A stretch of 6,972 nucleotides of DNA from Acidobacteriota bacterium (GCA_003133505.1 PKXT01000290.1:873-7844), one strand, 5' to 3'; shown: positions 1 to 6,005, numbered from the stretch's first letter. Numbers and translations are program-made. The notes: generated from the letters alone by a model not told the origin.

Positions 1-205
1 CGTGGGCCATGACGTGGCACCAATGACACCACACCGCGCCGATGTCGAGCAGAATTGGTTTTTTTTCCGCCCGAGCGCGTTCGAATGCTTCATCGCCCCA
101 TTCGTGCCAGCCCACCGGCTGATTTGCGGCCGAGCGCAAATAGGGGCTAGTGGAATTTGCCAGCCGATTGAGGGGAGGCCCGCCAGATTCATTCGTAGCG
201 TTCAA
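1..205 (-). CDS. DUF255/YyaL-type thioredoxin-domain protein, N-terminal part (gene runs off the left edge)
   Basis: The reverse strand reads 68 codons from a TTG start at 205 to the window edge. The product matches the start of the DUF255 (Thioredox_DsbH; YyaL / spermatogenesis-associated protein 20) family. It has NRLANSTSPYL at residues 13-23, then NQPVGWHEWGDEAFERAR (28-45), KKPILLDIG (48-56) and the hallmark CHWCHVM at 60-66, whose Cys60 and Cys63 form the CxxC-like pair. Family members are usually close to 700 residues, with this thioredoxin-like domain followed by an alpha-barrel region, so about 90% of the gene lies outside. The biochemical role of the family is poorly defined. An in-frame TAA at 215-217 excludes any longer start. 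TTG at 205 is the only start codon near the beginning that retains the family's first motif, and AAGGA lies 6 nt upstream of it. The gene starts 36 bp after the DUF2203 stop, so the two are probably co-transcribed. Confidence 0.88.
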   Translation of the reverse strand, partial: MNATNESGGPPLNRLANSTSPYLRSAANQPVGWHEWGDEAFERARAEKKPILLDIGAVWCHWCHVMAH

Positions 206-210
206 TTGGA

Positions 211-216
211 TTCCTT
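211..216 (-). promoter_or_regulatory. Ribosome binding site fixing the TTG start of the DUF255 gene
   Basis: On the minus strand AAGGAA (plus TTCCTT) is complementary to the 3' end of 16S rRNA. Its AAGGA core ends 6 nt before the TTG codon at 205-203. It overlaps the in-frame TAA at 215-217, so translation cannot begin further upstream. Confidence 0.6.
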
Positions 217-241
217 AAGGGGCCGGTTCGGCGTGAGCAAG

Positions 242-688
242 CTAGTGGACGGAGCTCGAAAGATTGGAGTCACGCGGATCAATCGGTTTGCGCTCGGAGA
301 ACCCTTCGTCCTGACGGTGATAGAAACGGATCCGATCTTCACCGACACGCCAGCAGAAATAAATCTCTTCATCGTTTAGGCGCGCGGGGAAATCCAGCAG
401 TCCGCTGCCTAGATCCTTGACCACGCAGCCGGTGGACTGTATGCGCTCCAGCGCTTCGCGGATTACATGCACCACTGCTTCGCGCTCCACGCGAACCTTG
501 GCTACCCGATCGTAGGAGACCAGCAATCCCCCGCTCTGGTGAATGCGGTTTCCCAAGGAGGACAATTTGCCTTCCAGTTCATTCATGCGCTGATGCGCCT
601 GAATGGCCTCGAGTAAAATCGGTTCCACCTTGGCCCGAGTGCGTTCAGCGTCGGTCAGAGAAAATAACCGTGTTGATTCGTCGCTCAT
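242..688 (-). CDS. DUF2203 domain-containing protein
   Basis: A complete 148-residue protein of the DUF2203 family, whose function is unknown. It opens with the typical LFSLTDAERTRAKVEPIL (residues 8-25), comparable to the family's 'FTLEEANALLP' start. A helical, coiled-coil-like stretch rich in Glu, Arg and Leu follows (about 26-85). The conserved C-terminal block is GCVVKDLGSGLLDFPAR (87-103), EEIYFCWRVGEDRIRFYH (107-124), then GFSERKPI (129-136). The length is normal for the family. The start is ATG at 688; the upstream GAAG is only a weak ribosome site. The gene lies between the moaA terminator and a DUF255 gene that begins 36 bp after its stop, so these two probably form a small operon. 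A TTGTCA resembling a -35 box lies near 729-734, but I see no convincing -10 at the right distance. No catalytic motif is recognisable. Confidence 0.85.
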   Translation of the reverse strand: MSDESTRLFSLTDAERTRAKVEPILLEAIQAHQRMNELEGKLSSLGNRIHQSGGLLVSYDRVAKVRVEREAVVHVIREALERIQSTGCVVKDLGSGLLDFPARLNDEEIYFCWRVGEDRIRFYHRQDEGFSERKPIDPRDSNLSSSVH

Positions 689-730
689 AGTGTCTTCAAA
701 ATCGCTGATGCCGACTCGTCGCGGCGCCTG

Positions 731-762
731 ACAAAAAACAAATGCAGATCCTTCACTGCATT
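731..762 (-). terminator. Intrinsic terminator of moaA
   Basis: On the minus strand the stem AATGCAG (762-756) pairs perfectly with CTGCATT (747-741) across an 8-nt loop. The U-rich run TGTTTTTTGT (740-731) follows directly. The stem begins 24 nt after the moaA stop codon, as expected for a rho-independent terminator. The stem is only 7 bp with three G-C pairs, so some read-through into DUF2203 is possible. Confidence 0.78.
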
Positions 763-785
763 CAGGACGACCTGCAAGGGAAGGC

Positions 786-1874
786 TTACCCGCCTATCGA
801 AACCATCGTTCGTGAAGGCGGTGTAAACCCAGTTTCGTTAATTCGATGTCCCCGCTCTTTTTGATGCACCACTTCGCGGATACGGTGCTCTACCGCCGAA
901 TCATCCGCTCCCCCGCGAAGCAGCGCGCGCAAATCATGATCCTTCTGGCTAAAAAGGCACGTGCGCACTTTGCCGTCGGCTGTCAGCCGAATCCTCGAGC
1001 AATGGCCGCAGAATGGTTGCGATACTGGCGAAATCAAACCAATCTCACCCCTTCCACCGGCAAACCGGTACCGCCGGGCTGTTTCGCTCCGTTCGTGCGA
1101 AATTTCCGTAAGAGAGCAACGCGCCTGAACACGGCGCAACACTTCATCGTTGGTGACTACCGATTCGCGCGACCAGTGGCGATCGCCATCCAGCGGCATG
1201 AACTCTATAAATCGCATGATCAGGTCGTGTTCGCGGGCAAATTCGGCAAACGCTTCCACTTCGTCATCATTGATGCCGCGCACCAGCACAGCATTAACCT
1301 TCACCGGACGCAGCAGGGATTTCTGTGCCACGGCAATTCCCGCCAGCACGCGATCCAAAGAGCGGGTACGCGTGATCCTCTCGAACTTCACCGGATCCAG
1401 CGAATCCAGGCTGATGTTAATGCGGTTGAGACCGGCGGCAATCAGAGCTTCGCACTTTTCAGCCAACAGGTGGCCGTTAGTCGTGATCGCAAGATCGGCC
1501 ACGCCCAGCATATGAAGCCGCGCGATAAAATTCTCCACGCCCGGCCGGACCAAAGGCTCGCCTCCGGTCACGCGAACCTTGCGAATACCCAGGCCGATCA
1601 GAATGCGGGCCAACCGCTCCATCTCCTCCCAGGTCAGCAAATGCCCCTCCGCCACGTGTGTTTCAGGATCGGCGGAACGGCAGTACACGCAACGAAAATT
1701 GCAGCGGTCGGTAACAGAGATTCGGAGATCGGTGATTGGGCGCCCGAACGAATCCCGCAACTGGCCTCCGTATGCGGCAAGTTCTGGCCCGGCAACCGGC
1801 GGCACGAATTGGGATGGCGCCACTGGTGGGTCCGAATGTTCAACTAGCTTGTTAATTTGGAATGTAGTGGCCAC
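786..1874 (-). CDS. moaA: GTP 3',8-cyclase MoaA (molybdenum cofactor biosynthesis)
   Basis: A cytoplasmic radical SAM enzyme that converts GTP to 3',8-cyclo-7,8-dihydro-GTP, the first step of molybdopterin synthesis; MoaC acts next. The radical SAM cluster is C58-x3-C62-x2-C65, preceded by the typical DSFGRPITDLRISVTDR. The SAM-contacting motif is TGGEP (103-107). The second, C-terminal cluster is C289, C292 and C306 in FCGHCSRIRLTADGKVRTC. The protein ends in Gly-Gly (361-362), the terminal motif needed for activity in MoaA/MOCS1A. The longest open frame begins at GTG 1874 (362 aa), but no ribosome site precedes it and its first 38 residues look unconserved. A TTG at 1760, 4 nt after GGAGG, would give a 324-residue protein starting RDSFGRP, nearer the usual length. 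The family call is certain and the start is not. No other moa or moe gene is in the window. A terminator follows at 731-762. Confidence 0.96.
   Translation of the reverse strand: MATTFQINKLVEHSDPPVAPSQFVPPVAGPELAAYGGQLRDSFGRPITDLRISVTDRCNFRCVYCRSADPETHVAEGHLLTWEEMERLARILIGLGIRKVRVTGGEPLVRPGVENFIARLHMLGVADLAITTNGHLLAEKCEALIAAGLNRINISLDSLDPVKFERITRTRSLDRVLAGIAVAQKSLLRPVKVNAVLVRGINDDEVEAFAEFAREHDLIMRFIEFMPLDGDRHWSRESVVTNDEVLRRVQARCSLTEISHERSETARRYRFAGGRGEIGLISPVSQPFCGHCSRIRLTADGKVRTCLFSQKDHDLRALLRGGADDSAVEHRIREVVHQKERGHRINETGFTPPSRTMVSIGG
1765..1769 (-). promoter_or_regulatory. Candidate internal ribosome binding site for a shorter MoaA
   Basis: On the minus strand GGAGG (plus CCTCC) lies 4 nt before an in-frame TTG at 1760-1758, which is codon 39 of the longest reading frame. 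Starting there would give a product beginning just before RDSFGRPITDLRIS, the usual MoaA N-terminus. The spacing is a little short and the start codon is weak, so this remains an alternative. Confidence 0.35.
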
Positions 1875-1898
1875 AGTTCGTAGAACAGCACATATTTT

Positions 1899-1924
1899 GA
1901 CGGGCTTTCAAAAACCTGCCCGTC
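1899..1924 (-). promoter_or_regulatory. Perfect 7-bp stem-loop 25 bp upstream of moaA
   Basis: GACGGGC and GCCCGTC pair perfectly around a 12-nt loop, and the element ends 24 nt before the GTG codon at 1874. On the minus strand AAAAT follows the stem, not a U-tract, so it is not an intrinsic terminator. It lies just upstream of the translation start and could affect initiation. That role is inference only. Confidence 0.3.
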
Positions 1925-2270
1925 GATTTCGAGAGCGCCTGGGTCAACTCTACATAAATTTCAGTAAGTGGCCAGTACTGGGGGAGAGGAACGGTTGCAC
2001 GGAGCGCTCTGGGGTCGGCGAGCCGGTTGTTCCTTCCCAAAACTGGGAGGCGCGAGCGTTTCCCCCAATACCATTCGCGGCGATTTTCCATCACCACGTT
2101 TCCACCTGCAGCCGGGAATCGTGTCCGACCCATGGATTTCACTTCCGCAGGATCTGAAGATCCAAGTCCCCTCCATTCTACGCGCGAATGAGCTTCCCAC
2201 AAAGAAGAGAGCACAACTCTTGGAGAAATGACGCCAATTCCCGAAAGAGTGTCCGCTGGGAACCGGTGGA

Positions 2271-2276
2271 ATTATA
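2271..2276 (-). promoter_or_regulatory. Candidate -10 box upstream of moaA
   Basis: The minus strand has a perfect TATAAT here. The best -35 at 17-nt spacing, TCAATC, is poor. Transcription from it would start near 2264 and give a leader of about 390 nt before moaA. A second possibility is that it drives a small RNA contained in the gap. Confidence 0.3.
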
Positions 2277-2313
2277 AGAAGTGGCAAAGGGAGGATTGAG
2301 AATATTTACTACG

Positions 2314-2329
2314 GGCGTAACAATACGCC
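2314..2329 (-). terminator. Stem-loop downstream of the antiporter gene, possible weak terminator
   Basis: On the minus strand GGCGTA-TTGT-TACGCC forms a perfect 6-bp stem with a tetraloop, about 48 nt after the antiporter stop codon. The following bases (CGTAGTAAATATTCTC) are AT-rich but contain no run of T. It could mark the mRNA 3' end but is not a classical intrinsic terminator. Confidence 0.3.
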
Positions 2330-2376
2330 ATTGCTCGAGTTACAGTTGAACTGGATCGTCCGCCAGTCCGGGTCCG

Positions 2377-3777
2377 CTAGGGAATTTCGTCCCCCTCGAC
2401 ACTCACCGTAACCGCGGAATGCGTTCCCGCGCTTGCCATCCCAGCATTCGCTCCCATTAACTCGGCATTTGTGACCGCGATCTCCGCGCCGGTTGCCACG
2501 TTTACAGGCGGGGAAATGTGCGAGACTCGCCAGCGGACCGTCCCCACTAGCAGCAAAAGGTTGGAGAAAAGGATCAGCGCAAAGGCCAAAGAAACCAAGA
2601 ATCCAAAATCAGCGCCTCTCTGTTCGGCAATTTCCAGCGCCAGCACAGCGGTAATCAGGCCCCGAGGGATCATTAAGGTCGCAATCTCCCTTTCATGGCG
2701 TGTTGTTCCGCGCCAGAGCAGGCGGCTCACCTGCACTGCCAGTCCGCGCACCAGGAACAAAGCTCCCAATACCGCGAGTGATAATAGGGCTACCCGGCGA
2801 AGCGCTGTGAACTGAAGCGTCGCGCCAATGAGAACGAAGAAGAAAGTTCTTACCAAAAAACCCAGCTCCGCATGAAAAGAAAGAATCCCCTCCTGAGGGT
2901 GCTGACCCGGCGGATTCATGAAATTAACTATGCCCAGGGAGATATCGCGGCCGTGGGTATTGGCCAACACCATTCCGAAGATCATTACGGCGAAAAGATC
3001 GCTGCCCTTAAGCACGTCAGTAACCGCATATAAAATCAAGACCGCGCCGAACGTCAGTACCTGCCAAAACCGCTGGTCGGACAACAGCGGCAGTAAACGG
3101 GCCCACAGAATGCCAGCGGCAACCGCAATGGCCACCGATAATGCAATCTTCAATATGAAACTGCCCACCAGACCACCCACCATCGATCCAGCGGAGATCA
3201 GATTCGCGGCGTGCGCGACCGATGGCGAAACTGGGGTGATTGCTTGTCCCTTAACGGCGAACCAGCTCAAGAGGGTGCCCACGGTCAGGACTCCCAGGGC
3301 GTCACCAACGGATGCCTCCACCACCAGGGTGATGCGGGCCGCCGCTGGCAATTCCATCTGTTGCAACACAGGCAACATAATGCTGCTCGAAATACAGCCC
3401 AGGCACGCCCCCGCCAGTAAGGCCGTTTGCCTGGGAATACCGATGGCGTAAGAGCACACCCCCGCCGCGGCCGCCATGCTGAAGGAATAGCTGGTCACCG
3501 CCAGCAGCAATCCGGCGGGAAGCTGTTTCAAGGTCTCGCGAAGATTCAGTTCGAGGCCGGCTTCAAAAATAATAATAATCAGCGCTAGTGTGCCGAAGCC
3601 GCGGCTTGCCGATTCAAACTTTGCCGCGTCTATCCAATGCAGCACCGGGCCTAGTAACAGCCCCGCGGCCATCAGGACAAGCGCATCAGGCACCCCGGTA
3701 CGCTTGGCCAGACGGTTGGCGGCGAAGGCCAACACTAGCAGCCCGCCGAGTAATCCGATGAAGTGAGTTAGTTCCAT
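2377..3777 (-). CDS. Cation:proton antiporter, CPA (Na+/H+ exchanger) family membrane protein
   Basis: A 466-residue inner-membrane protein with about 12-13 hydrophobic helices (roughly 5-20, 31-48, 61-78, 86-105, 117-137, 150-173, 196-226, 238-253, 259-273, 303-322, 327-350, 363-384, 391-412). It fits the Na_H_Exchanger fold that swaps Na+ or K+ for H+ to control pH and ion balance. Landmarks are FEAGLELNLRETLKQLP (71-87), SSSIMLPVLQQM (130-141, in the unwound-helix region), VVEASVGDALGVL (152-164, with the ion-site Asp159) and MIPRGLITAVLA (369-380). Residue 158, before Asp159, is Gly, where relatives have Asn, Asp or Gln. The last ~50 residues are hydrophilic and Ala/Gly/Val-rich; no TrkA-N domain is present. 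The frame extends upstream to a TTG at 3813. I chose ATG 3777, which starts MELTHFIGLLGG as relatives do, though neither start has a good ribosome site. The ion cannot be assigned from sequence. Confidence 0.88.
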   Translation of the reverse strand: MELTHFIGLLGGLLVLAFAANRLAKRTGVPDALVLMAAGLLLGPVLHWIDAAKFESASRGFGTLALIIIIFEAGLELNLRETLKQLPAGLLLAVTSYSFSMAAAAGVCSYAIGIPRQTALLAGACLGCISSSIMLPVLQQMELPAAARITLVVEASVGDALGVLTVGTLLSWFAVKGQAITPVSPSVAHAANLISAGSMVGGLVGSFILKIALSVAIAVAAGILWARLLPLLSDQRFWQVLTFGAVLILYAVTDVLKGSDLFAVMIFGMVLANTHGRDISLGIVNFMNPPGQHPQEGILSFHAELGFLVRTFFFVLIGATLQFTALRRVALLSLAVLGALFLVRGLAVQVSRLLWRGTTRHEREIATLMIPRGLITAVLALEIAEQRGADFGFLVSLAFALILFSNLLLLVGTVRWRVSHISPPVNVATGAEIAVTNAELMGANAGMASAGTHSAVTVSVEGDEIP

Positions 3778-3866
3778 TGATTCGGTGACAATTCCGATTA
3801 TGCCAAGAAACAAGCGGTTAGAAACAGCATGAGGGTACGGTGGGTCGGGAAGAGCAAGAAGCGGAT

Positions 3867-3872
3867 ATTATA
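3867..3872 (-). promoter_or_regulatory. Candidate -10 box of the antiporter gene
   Basis: A perfect TATAAT on the minus strand lies in the 164-bp gap between the M16 peptidase stop and the antiporter start. Transcription would begin near 3860, about 83 nt before ATG 3777. No good -35 hexamer is seen 16-18 nt upstream, so the site is moderately supported. It suggests the antiporter is transcribed separately from the peptidase. Confidence 0.4.
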
Positions 3873-3941
3873 AAAGGATCAGTGAATATTAGTGCTTGAC
3901 TGCGCAACTAATGGCTTACCAGGTCCTCGACGAACTCTCCG

Positions 3942-5228
3942 TCAGCAGGTAAGTTGGTCTGGCTTCAGGCGAAAACCATTCAAATTCCCTAGCACGCTTG
4001 CGGATACGCGGCCGCTTCGGAAAAATTCCCGCGCGACGTCCTGCACCGCTTCCCTCGTGACGTTCTCGAGTTGCGCCAACAGGTCCTCCGTCTCGAAAAA
4101 CCGGCCGAAGTAAAGGTACTGCCGCGCCAACCGTGCCATTCGCGAGCCGCTGGATTCCAGCGCCAGCAGCGTGGCGCCTCTTAAGTTATCCTTGGCTCGG
4201 CGAAGCTCCTCATCGCTTACCAGTTCACTTCGCATTCCCTGGAATTCCTCCAGCACCGACCGCACCACTTCCCCAGCCGTCTCTAGCGCCGTACCGGCGT
4301 AGACCGTGAGCATGCCGGTGTCGCGGTATGGGTTTACGTCACTGAACACCGCGTAGGCTAAACCCTGTTTTTCGCGAATCTTCTGGAAAAGCCTGGATGA
4401 CATCCCCGTACCCAGCACAACATTCATCAGCGAAACCGCATACCGTCGCGGGTCCGTCAGGGGTACCGCCGGCACCGCCAGGCAGATATGGACCTGCTCC
4501 AACTCATGCTTGGTTTGCAAAGTAATATGCGGTTCCGCGCAGGGATTCGTTTCCATCGGAGCGCCCTTGCTTCGCGGCATGCTGCCAAACGCGCTGCCTG
4601 CAAGATCCACAATCTGCTCGTGGCGCAAATTTCCCGCAGCGGTAATCAATAGGTTCTCGGGGCCATATCTTTCGCCGAACCAAGCCATCAACCCTTCCCG
4701 GGTAAATGCTTGCACCGTTTCCGGTACGCCCAAAATAGGCCGCCCGAGCGGGTGTTGTCCCCAGAATTTCTGAGTTAGATTTTCATGTACCAGATCCTCC
4801 GGGTTGTCCTGCACCATCCTGATTTCTTCAAGGATTACTGACTTTTCGCGCTCGATTTCCTCGGGCAAAAAGAGAGGACGAAGGCATAAATCCGTCAGCA
4901 GGTCGAAGCCCTGTAGCAGATGTTCATCCAGGACTCGAATTTGAAAGCAGGTCATCTCCTTGGCGGTAAATGCGTCCAGCGCCCCGCCAATGCGGTCCGA
5001 TTCCCGAGCGATGTCCTCCGCAGTGCGGCACTCGGTGCCCTTAAACACCATATGCTCGATAAAATGGGAGATGCCGTTAAGTTCCGCGGGCTCATTCCGC
5101 GACCCATGCCGTATCCACAGGCCCACGGCCACGGAGCGCACATGGGGCATTGCTTCCGTCACGACCGTCAAGCCGTTCGGAAAAACGTGCTCACGCACCT
5201 GCGCTTTGTCTTGGACTAACGTTGTCAT
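3942..5228 (-). CDS. M16 family zinc metallopeptidase (insulinase / mitochondrial processing peptidase-like)
   Basis: A 428-residue single-unit M16 peptidase. The inverted zinc motif HFIEH puts ligands at His55 and His59 with catalytic Glu58. The third ligand is Glu135, 76 residues after the second His, matching the spacing in beta-MPP. All catalytic residues are therefore present. The second half holds the C-terminal M16 domain landmarks GTGMSSRLFQKIREKQGLAY and YRDTGMLTVYAGT. The domain pair and length match bacterial processing-peptidase-like proteins, which probably act as dimers on short or unfolded peptides. No signal peptide is visible, so a cytoplasmic location is likely. The frame opens at GTG 5246. 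ATG 5228 is preferred because it begins the typical MTTLVQDKAQVREHVFPNGL and has GGA 6 nt upstream. The dioxygenase upstream is 158 bp away, with no evident functional link. The physiological substrate is unknown. Confidence 0.94.
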   Translation of the reverse strand: MTTLVQDKAQVREHVFPNGLTVVTEAMPHVRSVAVGLWIRHGSRNEPAELNGISHFIEHMVFKGTECRTAEDIARESDRIGGALDAFTAKEMTCFQIRVLDEHLLQGFDLLTDLCLRPLFLPEEIEREKSVILEEIRMVQDNPEDLVHENLTQKFWGQHPLGRPILGVPETVQAFTREGLMAWFGERYGPENLLITAAGNLRHEQIVDLAGSAFGSMPRSKGAPMETNPCAEPHITLQTKHELEQVHICLAVPAVPLTDPRRYAVSLMNVVLGTGMSSRLFQKIREKQGLAYAVFSDVNPYRDTGMLTVYAGTALETAGEVVRSVLEEFQGMRSELVSDEELRRAKDNLRGATLLALESSGSRMARLARQYLYFGRFFETEDLLAQLENVTREAVQDVAREFFRSGRVSASVLGNLNGFRLKPDQLTC

Positions 5229-5260
5229 CGATTTTCCGGCTCCCACCGCTTAGCTAGTAA

Positions 5261-5283
5261 AGGGCCTTGCGCCGCGGGGCCCT
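5261..5283 (-). promoter_or_regulatory. GC-rich stem-loop between the dioxygenase and the M16 gene
   Basis: AGGGCC and GGCCCT form a perfect 6-bp stem around an 11-nt GC-rich loop. On the minus strand the stem is followed by TTTACT, a very short T-run. It lies about 104 nt after the dioxygenase stop and about 32 nt before the M16 ATG. It may be a weak terminator of the dioxygenase transcript or a leader hairpin of the M16 gene; the sequence does not decide. Confidence 0.3.
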
Positions 5284-5287
5284 GAGA

Positions 5288-5327
5288 TTACCTTAGGTAA
5301 GAATACTAGAGGCGGGGAACAATGCAA
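5288..5327 (-). promoter_or_regulatory. Candidate promoter of the M16 gene with an overlapping palindrome
   Basis: On the minus strand a weak -35 (TTGCAT, 5327-5322) and a -10-like TATTCT (5305-5300) are 16 nt apart. Directly downstream, sharing one base, is the 13-bp palindrome TTACCTTAGGTAA (plus, 5288-5300), with 6-bp arms around one central base. A palindrome at the expected transcription start is the usual layout for a repressor site. The hexamers are poor, so this is only a candidate. Confidence 0.3.
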
Positions 5328-5386
5328 TATCCCCTGCCTATGGGAATTGGTGCCAGCTTAAAACCGCACTGGGATGAATTGAGCGC

Positions 5387-5968
5387 CTAGGTCAGCGTTT
5401 CGTCGGGGGAGAGTCGGCCATATTCGCTGGAATAATGCAGTGGCACATCCATATAAGTGCCCTTATCCTGCGAATAGATTTCGCATTCCGCATAGGGATG
5501 CGAATAGATATGGACGCTCGTCGCCTGCCCGCCGAACTCATGTAAATTCGCCACGGTATGCACTGGCTCCCTCGGGTCAACGACGGCGGGATTTTGCGGA
5601 TCCATGTCGTACGCATTGGTGGGCACTAGATGGCAGGTGCTGTGCGCGGCATCGCGGCCTTCCACGCGGAAGTTCTGCACCCGCAGCCTGCCAATTGGCG
5701 TGGCCATCCAGCAATTTTGCCCTCGATGATTGTGGATCCGGCTCACCTGACCGGGCTGCCAACAGATCGCCAGCACCTCGAAGAGAGGACACTTGTAGAT
5801 CAAGTTACGCGTGTAATGGCTCCTGGCGTAATAGACATAAGGTTCGAGCGAAGCCGGGTCAATGCCATGATTCGTCACAAAATCCAAGACTCGTGGAATT
5901 CTAAATTCATCTTCGGAGATCGTCGTAAGACGCTGCACCCAATCATCAATTGAAAATTGCAACGCCAT
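5387..5968 (-). CDS. Cysteine dioxygenase, type I (cupin iron enzyme)
   Basis: A 193-residue cytoplasmic protein that should oxidise L-cysteine with O2 to cysteine sulfinate, the first step of cysteine catabolism (bacterial members are called cdoA). Iron ligands are His79 and His81 in RIHNHRGQNCW, plus His137 in VHTVAN, corresponding to mouse His86, His88 and His140. YTRNL (52-56) reproduces mouse Tyr58-Leu62, so Arg54 should bind the substrate carboxylate. SVHIY (151-155) supplies the Ser-His-Tyr triad, with Tyr155 matching mouse Tyr157. Cys86 falls exactly where mouse Cys93, which cross-links to that Tyr, lies; most bacterial enzymes have Gly there. The frame opens further upstream at ATG 6019, but ATG 5968 has a strong GAAGGAGGA ribosome site 6 nt away. 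A perfect -10 box lies inside the would-be extension, so the shorter form is chosen. The length matches family norms. A 3-mercaptopropionate dioxygenase is less likely because Arg54 is present. Confidence 0.93.
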   Translation of the reverse strand: MALQFSIDDWVQRLTTISEDEFRIPRVLDFVTNHGIDPASLEPYVYYARSHYTRNLIYKCPLFEVLAICWQPGQVSRIHNHRGQNCWMATPIGRLRVQNFRVEGRDAAHSTCHLVPTNAYDMDPQNPAVVDPREPVHTVANLHEFGGQATSVHIYSHPYAECEIYSQDKGTYMDVPLHYSSEYGRLSPDETLT

Positions 5969-5974
5969 TGAGCG

Positions 5975-5983
5975 TCCTCCTTC
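5975..5983 (-). promoter_or_regulatory. Strong ribosome binding site fixing the dioxygenase start
   Basis: GAAGGAGGA on the minus strand (plus TCCTCCTTC) ends 6 nt before ATG 5968. It is the strongest Shine-Dalgarno sequence in the window and decides against the upstream ATG at 6019. Confidence 0.8.
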
Positions 5984-5999
5984 CAGTAATCCGCCAGCC

Positions 6000-6005
6000 A
6001 TTATA
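6000..6005 (-). promoter_or_regulatory. Candidate -10 box of the cysteine dioxygenase gene
   Basis: A perfect TATAAT on the minus strand. The expected start of transcription near 5993 gives a leader of about 25 nt, with the GAAGGAGGA ribosome site well placed inside it. No good -35 is seen at 16-18 nt, so an activator may be needed; that last point is inference. Confidence 0.5.

Larger units (their letters stand above)
1875..2376 (-). other. 502-bp gene-free region / long moaA leader
   Basis: No convincing protein is encoded on either strand. The open frames here give compositionally random products with no recognisable motif or good start. A minus-strand TATAAT lies at 2271-2276, so much of this DNA may be the moaA 5' leader of about 390 nt. 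Within it are three local hairpins. One is at 2150-2163 (GGATCT/AGATCC arms), one at 2032-2050 (CCTCCCA pairing with TGGGAAGG, with one bulged base), and one at 1899-1924 (7-bp perfect stem). I see no tRNA, SRP RNA or RNase P core. Molybdenum cofactor riboswitches precede moaA in some bacteria, but I cannot align this sequence to that consensus by eye. Confidence 0.5.

Noticed and set aside
2..379. Plus-strand open frame of 125 codons at the left edge
   Set aside because: It is antisense to the DUF255 start and the DUF2203 C-terminus, both of which have clear family motifs.
846..1847. A 333-codon open frame on the plus strand, opposite moaA
   Set aside because: It lies entirely antisense to an unmistakable moaA. 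Its product is rich in His, Gln and Arg with no family motif, which is typical of the complementary frame of a GC-biased gene.
1985..2034. A long plus-strand hairpin (GGAACGGTTG with CCGGTTGTTCC)
   Set aside because: Four of the ten pairs are G-U wobbles on the plus strand, and on the minus strand, the likely transcribed one, they become mismatches.
1852..2287. Overlapping minus-strand open frames (120 and 108 codons) and plus-strand frames in the gap upstream of moaA
   Set aside because: None has a recognisable motif or a convincing ribosome site, and their composition looks random. A real gene cannot be fully excluded without a homology search.
3880..3898. AGTG-AATATT-AGTG arrangement and a TTGAC on the plus strand near 3896
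   Set aside because: The AGTG copies are a 4-bp direct repeat within chance expectation, and the TTGAC points into the antisense of the M16 gene with no -10 partner.
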